In this document: positions 42,429 through 54,820 of the stretch, piece by piece
Layout of the letters: the number at the start of each line of letters is the position of its first letter
Position numbering within the stretch: position 1 is the stretch's first letter
The notes under the pieces: generated by a model
The model's input: the letters and a program-made list of their open reading frames with translations, nothing else
Database searches by the model: none
Told to the model about the DNA's origin: nothing
Origin: Proales similis
Taxonomy: Eukaryota > Rotifera > Eurotatoria > Ploima > Proalidae
Direction of reading: 5' to 3'
DNA: 64,000 bases
Assembly (NCBI GenBank): GCA_019059635.1
Contig: JAGVRJ010000001.1
Coordinates: forward strand, 3,162,001-3,226,000
Position numbers and translations under genes: made by a program

Positions 42429-44651
42429 TAATTATTTATTGGCGCTGCAAGCGTCCTGAAAAAGAAGGCGACGAAAGCAACAGAAAGAGAGAGAGAGAGG
42501 GAGAGAGAGACGCAGCACACAACAGCCAACGAGACAGACTTTGCGGAATACATTCATTGACATGCGCTTGAGCGACTTGGCATTAAACAAGTTCGACTTG
42601 CAATCAATATTTACTCGAAGCATCTACTCCAATCCTAAGACTTAACCAGTGATGCCTAAAATAACGGAAAATGAAATAATAATAAAAATTAATCAAATTC
42701 CGGCTGGCTTCTGACGCTGCCGCCATTTTATCAAGTTTGACTCTGACAGGCTCGTTCTGCCGACTCGCGCACACACACCCTTGCATGCATACAGTGTTTT
42801 AAAATATAATTTGTTTGAGGCTGAGAACGACGAAATAGCCGGCAGCGCACGAAGCACACTCAAATTTTTCTTCTTCATTGATTGCCATGCGAACACGAGC
42901 AAACAGGCATACATGTAGCAGGCAGAAAGCAGCCGGCATTCTGCGTTCTAAGACCTGTAACGGTTGTAGTTAGCAGCAATTTAGCCGATGATGCACAGGC
43001 GAGAAGGAGCCATTAAATAGCATATAAAAGTGAATAGGTCGTGTCTGCTGAGAGAGGCTTAACGTCAGGCAATCAAGCATTCAAGCGGTTCATCTTTTAA
43101 GATCATTATTACCTCAATGAAACAAACGCACAGAGAGATTAAGACCGCCGAGCACGTAATGTGTAGGCAGTGCAGTGCATGCAAGCAAGTCGTTCGCTCT
43201 CAATACACTCCAATTAGTTCAAGTGTTCGAACTGGCCCCAACAATGCCGTCTTATTTGAATAGAAGCAGAGTTTGAAAGCGATCGACCATCGACGTCAAG
43301 ACTAGAACTCTCAGATTACGCAAGTGCAATGAAAAATTCCAAGAGCTGGCTGGATCGAGACCTCTTTTTGAGTGACAGCTGCGACTGTCGTTTCTGCTTC
43401 TGTTGCTGCTGCTGCTTTTGTGTTGCTGTTTGCATAGTAATTAGAAAGCAAATGACGTCAATGCAGAATGTAATAGACCGAGCCGAAGTTGACAATGAAA
43501 CCAAACCAAATCTCTCGCTCACTGCCGCCGCTTATATGGTTATTATTTTGGCTGGGGCTTTTGGCTGTAAATAGCGAGGAACCATTCTGCATCGCATTGC
43601 GCTCCAACATTCGCAGTACTTCGGAAATGAAATAAAGGCGGCTCGAAAAAGAATCTGTCGGCCAGATTAAATAGAGAAAAGACTATGAGAACGAGAATTT
43701 AAGAGAGAAAATCTGCTGACGTAAATGGGCGAAATAGCTGGCGTCGAGCGCTTATTACATCCGAGCCAAAATCGCTATCAATTCGACTGATCCGCTCTGC
43801 TCGGGATTAGAAAATGAGCATCAGAGCGAAAATAGCGGTGCGGATTTTCTGGCTACTGAAAGGAATCTAAGCGAGGTGATGGGCAAAGCGAAATTCAGAA
43901 TTTCGCTTTTCGGCTTTAAGGGAAAAAGTCATGGCGTGCTACTTTAAGCTATTAGGCGCTAGCAACGAGCGCTTAAAATAGACATGGTACATCAATTAGA
44001 TGTTAGATAATAGGCGCATGGAGGAAGAGGAGTATTTGGGTAACCTCTTGCGTAAACGCCTCTCAGTCTTTGGAATCGAAAAGCCACTCAGATTAGGAAG
44101 ATCCGGCTCATTGTGTCAATTCATGTGTGTAAATCACGCATGCCAGTAATTATCTACGGCGTCTGATTGCGTCAATTCAAATCAAGCCGTTTTTGCCTCT
44201 CTCTCTCTCTTGCTCGTTCGCTCAATTTTACCGATGCCTATTGAAATGATTAAGCAGCGAAAAAAAAAATTGTAAATGAGCGCTCAACAAACAATAGATG
44301 GCAATCGCTGCAAAGAGAAATGAAATCATTCAATTGGCTTAATTGAAGTCGAATGACGCAAGTAGCTTAAGCTCCTTGCTTGTCTGATTTCGCCAGACGT
44401 GCGTCAATAAGGCCCTCAGGTGGCGCGCTTATTTATAATGCAATGCATCATCAATTCCTTATCTGAGCAGCTGAGGAGGCTCGGAGAAATCAAGACAAGT
44501 TGTGGCGTTTTACGTGCACACGCGCACACGGCTCGGAGTTGAACGGCGCGTTTTGAATTATGCAGCAAAGCTAAACAAGAGCGATTGATACAAACTGTTG
44601 AAACAGAGACTGCGTTGATCGTAGGGCTACTAAACAGACTCCTCGGCAAGC
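42429..44651. other. 2.2-kb non-coding interval with simple repeats
   Basis: No gene is supported. It contains a GA-rich run near 42484-42510, a CTG/TGC-rich stretch near 43395-43425 that produces a chance poly-Cys frame, and a CTCTCTCTCT run at about 44199-44210. It may carry 5' sequence of the minus-strand gene at 41973 and the promoter of MRPL20. Confidence 0.4.
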
Positions 44652-45357
44652 ATGGTGTTCCTGGCTCAAACTCTGTACCGATTCGGCTTTACTCATGGCC
44701 CACACCGTGTTCACAAGCGCATGCAAGTGTTCCGCTTCACGTGGGTAGGCAGGCATTTTAGAAATTTAGAAAATCTTGTTACCATCACACTCTGCAGCAC
44801 TTTTACGGAAGAAATAGACGTTGTTATAAGCTCGCCATCCAACGGTTGCATAAAGCATGGCAGCACGCAAACAAAAGCAGGAAGATAAAAAGCATCTTGT
44901 ACAAGGAAGTAGGTCTAAATATAGAACAGGCGAAAAGAGCTCTTAGCTAATTAAAAACACGAGATTTGGCAAACGAGAATCGAAGCAGCGTGCAGGGAGC
45001 ACGGTCTCGGCTATTTCGAGTTCACCGAGAGTCTGACACGGGTAGGCGTTTGATCCGGATTGTAAATTAGCTTCCTTATTAGAATTAATTCTGCTATTAT
45101 CAATTCAGCAAAACATTCATTTGAACCATGCGGTCCTTAACGACTTGGCCATTTACGAGCCGAGAACTTTCCAGGTGGGATAATTCAGCAATTAGAAAAT
45201 CTCTCTGCCACCATCTAAGTCCACCATCTTCCTCAAGGGACTGTGTACCATAGCAAAACAGCACATTGTCAATACTGGCCTTTACAACCTCAACCTGCAG
45301 CCGCCCGAAGGCGTTTACAATCGAGAAATGTTCGTCGACGAGCCCAACCAGCTGTAA
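44652..45357 (+). CDS. MRPL20: Mitochondrial large-subunit ribosomal protein bL20m
   Basis: bL20m is an rRNA-binding protein of the 39S mitochondrial ribosomal subunit. Exon 1 (44652-44744) encodes MVFLAQTLYRFGFTHGPHRV. The next exons encode HFYGRNRRCYKLAIQRLHKA, matching the HFRGRKNRCYRLAVR block of the family, then RIEAACREHGLGYFEFTESL, HLNHAVLNDLAIYEPRTFQ (family: [20 protein letters not shown]) and a tail EGVYNREMFVDEPNQL, stop at 45355-45357. Introns are ~55-70 nt. The family is clear in each exon. It is followed after 281 bp by CFAP91 on the same strand. Confidence 0.93.
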
Positions 45358-45638
45358 AGTTAAAAAAAAAGCTCGAAATACAAAAACTGAGACTAAAAAA
45401 AATAAAAATTTAACGAAAACTTGAATGCGTTCGATTTTGTCAAGATTCGGCTGAATAATTCAGACAATGCCGCTGCCCTTGTCTCGTTTTGCTCGCTTGT
45501 CGAATGCAAATTTTGGTTCTTTGGTTGCCATTGGTTTCAAATTATCGCCTTTTACAGAGCGTGTTTAGCGCAACAAGGCAATAGAAGGCACACACAAACT
45601 CTTTTACTCTTTTGCTTGTTCTGTGTCAAAGCTGATCA

Positions 45639-48520
45639 ATGGCTCGAGTGATAAATTCAACCAAGACGGGCTCATCTGCGTTCGGACAACGCGCTCAAAT
45701 GATGGAGAATCGGCCGTTCGACTTCGCCTACGGTGGGCGCCTCTGTTTTAAAATTTCTCATTTCTCAATTCTCAACTGTCGCATGCAGACAAGAATTTTC
45801 ATGTCTCGTCCGAAATCGACCACAACATCCAGGCGATGAATGCGCGCGGTACCACAAATCAAATTGTAAAAGCCCAGTTTCCATTCTCAATCGTTTTATT
45901 TGTCTCATTTACGTTTCGACTCTTTGCTCTGTGTGATGACGTTTTGAACAGAAAATGGCGCCCATTTACCAGACAATGTTCAGCGAGCTGCGCCACTATC
46001 CTCGTTTCAACTTTTTGATGAAAGATAATCAGACCATTCCTCGTCACCTGAGCATGGAGTGGGCTGGACAAGCCAATTTCCAACGAGAGCAGCTCATTTA
46101 TCAGAAATTGTAAATTTTCACATCTCCACCATCGGCGCGGCTAGTCTTAAATGCTTAAAATCGCTTTAGGATGACTGGCGACGCGAGCATTTCAATTCCT
46201 GCCAAGCAATACGAATCGGCGCAGGTCGATGGCCAAGACCGTTACAAGTTCTCAAAGACGCCGCGGCCTTTTTTAAACTCAATTCCGCCTTATGTGGTTC
46301 TTGACTTGCACAAGAATCGTGAATTTGACGCGCAGATGACCTCTGACATGAGCAAACAGTCGGACAACAGTCAAACAAGAACAATCGCCATCCAAACCGA
46401 CTACCGAGATGGCGAGGTCCAGACCGACCCCTATACGCCCGAGTATGTGATCAAGCCGGGCAGCCAACCAGAACTGCTCACTCTGATCACATTGAACCAC
46501 AAAAATGGTCTTCCGGCCGGTCTTGCCGAGGTCGAGATGATTGAGCGAGCGAGAGCCAAGCGCGCTTGGGAAGCGTCTCTACCTCCACTCAACGATCCGA
46601 CTCAATGGGACAAGCGGCTCAGAATGATGATGGACATGGAGCGTCAGGAATGGCTTTACCGCGAAGAAGAAATCGACAAGTGCGTTGGCTTTTTTTTTCC
46701 TCAGAATGCTGACTCTTTTGAGTGTTGCGTATAGAGTTCAGGCCATTCGAATGGAGCTGATCAAGAAGATGCTCAAAAATCGCGAACAGAACCAAATGAA
46801 CATGCTTAACAAGCGACTTGACAACCTCTGGGCCAAGAAGCAGAAGGAAAAGGAAAAGTTCATTCAGAAGCTGCGAGCAGAGAACTTGAAATGTAAGCGC
46901 TTGTTCTGCCAGGGCAGCCAAAAAGAGAGAAATCTAATCGCTCGTGTGAAGGCATTAGGAAAATGGTGAAAAAACGCAAACAGATGGAATTTCTGGCCGA
47001 GAAAATCGATATAATAAAGGACTATTCGCGTTTTGAGAGCGAAGCGTATGCACCTCTCACGCGCCATGGCTATTTTCCCGACAAGAACGCCGACAATTAT
47101 CAAGTAAAGAACAAATACTTGGACACTTACGAGGGTCTTCTGGAGCTAGAAGCATCACTGCCGCCCTACGTGCTCAACTTGAAGCTGGACGCACCCAAGA
47201 GGGTGACAACAACTTCGGACGGCTATTTGAAGCGCAAATTTAGGGAGGAAAAGCGCCTTGAGGATATTCACAACGTAAGCGATCTTGTAGCCGTTCTTTC
47301 CGAGCCATTCAACCGAGACCTTTTGTGTTAGCAAATTCTGGAGATGAAGTCGGAGAAACACGAGGAAGAGAAACCGCTCAAATTCTTGGAGCTTATTGAG
47401 AAACCGATACCGCGACCGGTCACACCTCAAGTGGACCGACCTCGAGCGGTGAGGAATCCACTCGAATCGATGGAAAATTCTGGCTCTTTAAATTTCATTA
47501 AAAATCAAGGCTGACGAGGAGTTGGAAGAGGCCGTGATTTTAATTCAAAAGATCATCAGAGGCAAAGCTATTCAGAACATGGTCAGGATTTAATTGAATT
47601 TAAACACATTTAAATTGTTTGTAAAAGTGTTTTTGTTCATTCAAGATGCACCATGGCAAACAGGAGAATTTGACCTTGATCAAAGAATTGGCCAGTACTC
47701 ATGCACTTCAGAAAGTCGATCAAATCAATACGGACATTTACAAGCAAAAAGTTATGGCTCTGCAGCGAGATCGCTTCAGGAACGAGCAAGCCCAGAGGTT
47801 GATTGACGAGGTTCTGCAGAGCGTTGAGGGCGAGGCAGTGTGCGACATGCTCGACTTCCTCGAGAAAGAGCTGATCCGACTGCAAGAAGAGCGTCGCATT
47901 CATGCATTTGCCATGTTGGCCGAGCGACAGAGGCGAATGAGAGAGGCTGAAGAAAGCGGCTTGAGGCAGCTGGAGGAGAGGAGACGTCGACAAGAAGACG
48001 AGCTATTCAAGCAGGTAGCTTTCGTTTTTGCTTCACAACAGGCCTTCTTCTAAAGCAATCGAATGCTTTTATCAGCTCCTCAAGACACAACAAGAGTGTG
48101 TGGACACGTATCTGGAAGATTGCATCTTAGAAGCGACCGATCGCGTGGCTGACGACACTGCCAGAGATGAAATTCGCCACATGGCTACCAAAATCAATGA
48201 CGCTGCCTATGAGGCAGAGCAAACGTAATCAACTAAATCTTGCACTGTGACTTGTCCCGTATTAACCGGGACGATTTCAAGGCGCACCAAGCTGAGCAGT
48301 GAAGAGCTAGTGGCCACTCTGGTTCATGGTTTCCTTATCCCCGAAGTGGCAAAGCAAACGCATCGAGAGACACGTAAGCGCTCACATTTGCTTGCTTTTG
48401 CTCAACAAACGGCTCAAACTTGATTCCGAAGTGAAAAAGAAACAGGAGCCTTATTTGAAGGCAGCACACGCCGAGTTGTATGCCGAGTCGGGAAAAGCGG
48501 CGCCCGGAAACGACGTCTGA
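45639..48520 (+). CDS. CFAP91: Cilia- and flagella-associated protein 91 (MAATS1/AAT1)
   Basis: CFAP91 is part of the calmodulin- and spoke-associated complex at the base of radial spokes in motile 9+2 axonemes. Reading starts MARVINSTKTGSSAFGQRAQ at 45639 and passes through many exons with 50-90 nt introns. Conserved blocks occur in order: FSELRHYPRFNFLM, TDYRDGEVQTDPYTPEYV, PELLTLITLNHKNGLPAGLA, EVEMIERARAKRAWEASLPP, IDIIKDYSRFESEAYAPL, YLDTYEGLLELEASLPPYVL, AVILIQKIIRGKAIQNM-type IQ-like segment, RLQEERRIHAFAMLAERQRR and INDAAYEAEQT. It stops at 48518-48520. All are near-identical in order to vertebrate MAATS1. A GTGTCAAAG acceptor-like site ends 8 nt before the ATG. This gene is strong evidence that the organism builds motile cilia or flagella. 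Confidence 0.96.
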
Positions 48521-49450
48521 AATCCATAAACAAAATAAACAGATGAACCGAGCGGCTTGTTTTGAGCCGCTTGACAAGTATTTTTGCACTTTTGCAATTC
48601 ACTCTTTGTTGCTCTATTGAATAATAAAACAGTGAGAAAAGTGAATGCTTCACTTAATATGGTTTATTATGATCCAATTTAAAGAGAACAAAAAAAAAAC
48701 AGAGAACCAACATACACAAACAGGCGGTAGGAGAAGAACAAATACAAGTGCGAATATGTAGAAGAGAATTTAAAATCATGGGGAGAGAGATTGGACAACA
48801 ATAAAGTAGCGTAAACGGACACGAACTAAAACTAAATCAAGCGTTTAAACCTCAATGGCAGATAATTTAAAACCTATTTGGATTTGTGAATAGTAGAGCC
48901 AAGTTTTACTTGAGTCGCTTGTGGTCGGCATTGAATCAACGCTCGGCTAGTCGGTCAAGTAAAACGTAATTCTTCCACTGGCGCTAGACAAGTCGACTAA
49001 GCAAAGTGGGCGGCGAATGAGCCTTCGCTACGATGATGATCGTGATAATAATTTGGTTTTTTTTTTTTTGAAAAAGAACTAAACAATAAAAATCGGACCG
49101 AACGAAAGCAAAGCGGCTTCTAGAATGAATGGATTCAGGGAACTATCGAGATAAATAACGGACCTAAAGGTTGAGACACAAATCGCGTAGTCGCTAGCGT
49201 AACTTGGCTCTTGCGGTTGGCTCTTGCGTGCAATCGACTGGTTGACACAACTGCTCGGCCGACTTGATTGGCTACTAAGTTTCGGCTTTAGCATAGATAG
49301 CTGTTGAGTGAACGGCGGATAGAGAACAGTTGAATTAATAAAAGCGCAAGCTCTGCTTCTAGCTAAGCGTAATTTGCAAGTGAACGATGTTGAGGTCCAC
49401 TACTCGATCTATTCAACATTTATATATATTCAATAAAAATAGGCTTTCGG
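48521..49450. other. Convergent 3' flanks of CFAP91 and Ski/Sno
   Basis: About 930 bp between two stop codons. AATAAA at 48620-48625 suits the end of CFAP91, and TTTATT on the plus strand near 49434 (AATAAA on minus is 49... not certain) may serve Ski/Sno. The rest, AT-rich with a T-run at 49060-49070, is probably the long 3' UTR of Ski/Sno. No gene is supported. Confidence 0.4.
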
Positions 49451-52183
49451 TTAAACGGTGGTTTGAGCGGCCGGGTTGAAGTCATTCTTGCCCGAAACGG
49501 ACTGCGAATAGAGTGGAAGCGTACGATTTGGCGGCGCCCGGCTTCCCAGGCCCAGAGCGCTCTCGTGCATCAGTTTTGAGCTGTCCCCATTCAGACCGGC
49601 TGTTGAGCGCTGCAGTCCAAAGTGGTTCAAGAGTAAATGCGGGAAAGCAGAGTGAGCCGCCATTGCTGCCGCTGCGGCCGAAAGCTCATGGCTTTTGGCT
49701 TCGCCTTTGTTTTGCTTCTGCTGCTGCTGCTGTTGTTGTTGTTGTTGTTGCAAGTATGTGTAAAGAGTATAAGATTTGTCCAAATATTGCGTTTTGGTGT
49801 GCTCGTTCGGCAGTCTGGCCTCTGCGTCCTTGTTCAAGTCCATTCGCATTTTCATTATTTTCAACTGATACTTGAGCTGCTCATTCTCGGCCTGCATTGT
49901 GGATTTGAACTTGAAAATTAAGCGAGAAATGAGTTGATGCGTATGAGCTTTGTGTCTGGTGAGACTGACTTACCTCTTCGAACTCGGTGACCAGCTTCTC
50001 TTTGAATGCGTTCTGCTCGTTGAGCTTTTCGCTGAGCTGAAGGTGAAGTCGAATGACGAGTTGACGAAGACGTTCGCTAATTGCCTTGTTCTCCACCGAG
50101 CTGTTTATCTCGTTCAAAATGGACTCGAGCGTCTGCAATTCGCTCGAGATTTGCTTTGACTTGCTACTAAAGTGATTGCTCTCGGGCGAAAGTGAAGAGG
50201 CCGCGTTCGCCAATGTGTGCAGACCGTTGCTGACGCATGACTCGGCCGACGAGCTGTGTCGAGAAGGCGAAATATTGCTCGCTTTCAAGCTCGCCTCGTG
50301 ATCACATTCTTTTGCTTTGCCTGCTCTCATGACCGCATCGGTCTCGTTCACAATAGAGCCGTTGAAGGCCAAGCTAAGCAGAGCACTGTTTGATTTTGAT
50401 GCCTCAACAGAGGAGTTCAATGGCTTGGACAGTATTCCGTTGAGCAATTTGTGTTGGACATGATTTGTTTTGTTTGCGCCGGCCTCCGAGTTGGCCGCAG
50501 CCGCGGCAGCGACCGCAGCAATAGCGTTTGCAAGTGAGCCGTCGCCGTTCGAATATTTGCCCGCAAACAATTGATTGTTTAGCTCATGAAGGCTCAGCGG
50601 CAGGTAAGTACCAGCGTTATGCCGCTTAGCGCTGTCCGAATGCTGTCTGAACGGCAGCTCGCCGGGCTCACTCTCTTCAGCCAGCGATTTTCTCTTGAGC
50701 GCCCTATCCTCTGCCGCCGAGCCGATCAAATACTTTTTCTTAAAAGCCTCAAATTGCTCGCGTTGTCTTTGCTGCTGCTGTTCAATTTCAATATCTTCAC
50801 CGGTTGTCGGTACGCCCTGGGCGCTCGAATGTTGTCCATGACCACTGATGCGCATATAGGATCGCCAGTTGGCCGAGTCGAAGCCCCAGTGCTTAGTGAA
50901 CACCTCGTTCTTGTGAGAATGGCAGACGAAATGCTGAGGCGAGAACCATTTGCCGCACGAGTCGCACTGAACACACGCAGCGCCTGGTCTGTTGTACATT
51001 TGCGGAAACAAATGGCCGTAGGTGCGGCCAAAGCATTCGTGCATTATCTTAATACTCGAGCTGGACGGCGGTCGCCTCAGATGCTCGGCTGGCAGTGCCG
51101 GCTCGAGCAAATGAGCGCACAGACGCTCCGCGTTTGTCAACGTGAGTAGGCCGCAGTTGGGCGCGCCTGGCGGCAATAGGTTGCTTTTCTTTAGAATCTC
51201 AAGCTGCTTGCTTGTGGACTCGAGACACGCAATCTGCAAACGTTGACAGGCCGTGTTGATCTGCTGGACGCTGAAATCCTTCAGGACGCTGTTGAGAATG
51301 TCGTGCAGACAGAGGCGCTTCTCGCCGCCGACTATGAAACAGGAGATGCGCTCGCCGTGTAGAGTAGTTTCCATCAGCTCGCTTGTGCTCGTGTCGGCTT
51401 GAATGCAGCGCAAGTAGCTGTGACGGCTTGAGCGCGATCGAAACCGTTTGTGATGGTGATGGTTGTGCTGATGCATTCCGTGGTGATTGTGTTTATGGTG
51501 ATTGTGGTTCAATTTCGCAGCACTTTCTTCAACTCTCTTCATGTCTTCAACCTCCTCGCTGGGCTGGTGCGCCTCTTGATTTTGAAGATGAAACAGGTCC
51601 ATCTCTTGTCTGGACGGCCCGTTCACGCTGCTCAATGATGACTGCTGATAGATTTTGAGGAATTTCTTAAGTCTCGGCTGCATGCTGATGGACTGGTCGC
51701 TGGGTTCGGTTTTGCTCGAGCCATTTGCCTCTGCTATTTCCTCGTCAATGCCGTCGTCTTCTTTCATGCTTGACTTGTTCGATAGCGGCGGAGTGGCATC
51801 AAAGCTGGGCTTGAGACCTACAAGAGGCGGCTTTGTCACCTCTCGGCCTCGTCGCTGCTCTTCTCGGAAGCGGAGCTCGACCAGCCGCTGCTAATTGGCT
51901 CTACAACGACCAGGGGCTGTTCGTCCGCCTCGTCTTTGCTCTGCTCTTCGCTGATCACCAAAGACTCGGGCGATGCGGCTTCATCATCATCGGCCGCGTC
52001 TGTCTGTTGCTCTGTCTGCGAAGGCGCTTCCTCTTGTTGCACTTCAAACTTTTGGTCTCGATCGGCCGTTCGCTCTGGCTCGCTAGTTTCTTGCTTGGCC
52101 AGCAATTCGGCTCGATCATCGGCGGCTGACCGTTCAATCGTCTCAGGTGACGTTTTCACAGTCGTCTCTTCAGTTGAGGACAT
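49451..52183 (-). CDS. Ski/Sno family transcriptional co-repressor
   Basis: Ski/Sno proteins bind Smads and N-CoR and repress TGF-beta/BMP target genes. Exon 1 (52183-51840) is acidic and disordered. A 71-nt intron (51839-51769) joins it to exon 2, which includes LKKFLKIYQQSSLSSVNGPS, matching the LQKTLEQFHLSSMSSLGGP motif of Ski that binds N-CoR/R-Smad. A His-rich linker (HNHHGMHQHNHHHHKRF) follows. The Dachshund-homology domain reads ISCFIVGGEKRLCLHDILNS and CGLLTLTNAERLCAHLL. The SAND-like Smad4-binding domain reads ACVQCDSCGKWFSPQHFVCH and HWGFDSANWRSYM, with the Cys/His zinc ligands intact. The C-terminal coiled coil spans the last intron (LNEQNAFKEKLVTEFEE joined to FKSTMQAENEQLKYQLK), followed by an 11-residue polyGln and a hydrophobic/Ala tail. 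Ski versus SnoN cannot be decided; many invertebrates have one gene. Confidence 0.94.
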
Positions 52184-54801
52184 TCTGAATGGCGTTTGAG
52201 CTGTTGAAGCAATATTCTATTTCCTTTGACCGCGCTCAACACTTGCTAACTTAGCAGAATGACAATATCATCTAAACGAGAAACGCATGTATTACAAACA
52301 GTTCGATAATCGAGCAAGCCGCCTGCTTGGTCCGTCACTCAAGCTCAGCGATCGAGCGGTGCGAGCTCACACGGTCGAAAGTAAAATAGAATTAACATAA
52401 ATAGAGAGAGAGGACGACCACGACCCAAGCAAAGCGGGCAGCGCATTCAGATGAGACTCGAACTTCCTGTAATAATCATAATTTGAAAATTACTCGACCG
52501 CCACTCATTATAATACGGGCATTGCGTCTGGATATGCCGAGCGAGTGCGTGTGTGTGCATGCTGGCCAGTCGCTCGGCTAGACTTCGGGGGTTCGATAAG
52601 CTCGTGCGATTATGATTATTATGTCGAAGCGGCGGCGGCGGCGGCGCCGAGTGCAACTGAGCGCCGCCGCGTCGTCGTCTAGCCACTGGCGCTTTCCTCC
52701 ATTATTTTATGATAATCGCATGCCCTCTCAACCTGGTCAGCTGGCCGATTTGACCGCGGGCCGCGGCGATTCTAGCAGAGGGGCGTCGAATTTCGAGGCC
52801 GGAAGCCAAATGTTTGATTGAATCGGCTCACGCACATGCGAGCGAACAAATAGAAAACGCAAATTAGTGAATAAATGCATGAAGAAGAAATCTTGTTAAT
52901 TCAGCTTCTTCGTTACGCCAGGTGCGGACAGGAAGTCTAACTGACAGTTCAGCTGCGTGTTGAAAATGATTTCGACAGCATTATCCAATCAGTTGGAAGG
53001 CATGGCTTAGGCAGTTGGAAAGATTTCGTAACGTTCTTCCGCTATCATGAACGGGCACGCGTCTTTTAATGCGCTTGAACGGAGACGCTTACTGTGCGTC
53101 GCTGAATGTGATCCTGAATGTGAAGGATGATGAAGGATAAAAGCCAAAAGAGATTTTCAATTAGTAAATGTTCAATTTTATGTAATTGATTGCTCTCTCT
53201 ACGCTTGACTGTATCGAGATGAAGGAAGAATATTCCCATCGCGTGTCCATAATTTCATTTGGCAGTCGGCACAAACTGCGCAGAAACTGAATTGAAAAAA
53301 GAAGAGAATTCACTTCTCAATGAGAGAGAGAGAGAGTTATGCTCCTGACATGGTGACGCTGCTGGTGCACGTTGCGATCATCAACTTGGCTAATGAAATA
53401 GAAATTTGTGCTTCCACGCTGCAATTTAAACGCAATGAGCCAAAGAATGAATTCTTTGATTTACAAAATGAAATTGAAATTTGAATTTAATCGCCAACAA
53501 TTTGCGAGCAAAAATTTGAATGTTCTACTTGAATTGTAATTGGTGACGAATAGCCTTGAAAGCGAGCCGATTTGAGCTAGCCGCTTAAGGAAAAAGAGAC
53601 CGAACGAGCGATCGACTGCTAAGCGGTTGTCGAACAGTCCGATTGGCTTATCGGCGGCCAACCTCACTCTCATCGAACGTTTCGAGAGAAATTTCTCATT
53701 CATCAGCTTCAGCTAAAATTTACTCTCGAAAAATGCGAATGCGTAAATTTTTGCTCTTGAGCTCTGACGTAAGTTGCTGCTGCTGCTAGACAGAGAGTCG
53801 AGACGAACACGCTCGCACGCACAAGCATAATAGAAACGGCTGGCTGCTATTGATTTGAGGCATTTGCAAGAGACGCCGCCTTGGCAGCCGACACCCAATT
53901 ATGCCCGCCTCAGGCCGGTCGGATGCTTTTTGACGCAATTTTATGTAAGCCTACGCATAAACCCGGCGCGCCTGGAGCAGAGCTCAGCCAGGCGGCCCAA
54001 TCCTCAATGAATAGGAGTAATTTTAGAACAGAGTAATGATTATGTAGGCGCGCGCACGCTCTTGCAATTTGAGTAGCTCGTTGCTATAAAGCAGGTTTAT
54101 GGCGCCACGAGTGCCGGCTCCGAGCTATTGAATGAAATTTGCCACAGTCTGGATGAGCAGAATGAAGCTCAGTGCTCACCGGCTTTTAAAAACTCTTCTT
54201 TATTTGGCACGCAATTCCAAATTGAATGCACAAAACACACGATCGGAATTGACTAACGCGAGTGTTCAAGCGTGATGGCTTTGGTCCGCCTACACACACA
54301 TACCGGCTTGTGCATTCGTGCAAAGATACCCAGGCGTTGATGAGAAAGGGAAAGGCTGCTGGCAAAGAGTAGTGAAGCTCGGAGAGCAGGCAGGAAAGTT
54401 GAAGGCGCGATTGCAACTGCGAGATTTCGCATGTGTCACTCGGTCGTCCAATTAGAAGCCGTCTATTCGCTTGTGACAGACCTCAAATATTTAATTTTTT
54501 GCAATAACCACCACAACTATTTTGCGCTCACACATCTATGCCCAACTTGCCAAACACTTGTTACGTAATGTGGAAGAAGAAGATGACGCATGCTCTATCT
54601 GAGCTTTATCTTTACCTCTCGCAAACTGACGTCCGAACCGACGGCTCGGATGATGTAAATTAGCTCGAGCATGTGTCGTAGGGGATAATTTGGACAAGTA
54701 AATGCAAACGGATGGGCGTTGATGGGCTCATCCAACGAATGCGAGTTGTACAACAACGAACGAGCGTGATTTATGACTCAGAAAAATGAGAGAAACGATT
54801 C

Positions 54802-54820
54802 AGAGAGAGAGAGAGAGAGA
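54802..54820. repeat. (GA)n microsatellite followed by an A-run
   Basis: Uninterrupted AG dinucleotides followed directly by about ten adenines, then AGAG. Typical simple repeat. Confidence 0.9.

Noticed and set aside
43329-43574. Poly-Cys frame on the plus strand
   Set aside because: Produced by a CTG/TGC-type simple repeat; no gene context.
51836-52183. Separate short gene upstream of Ski/Sno
   Set aside because: A 71-nt GT-AG intron joins it in frame to the main Ski/Sno exon, so it is the first exon of that gene.
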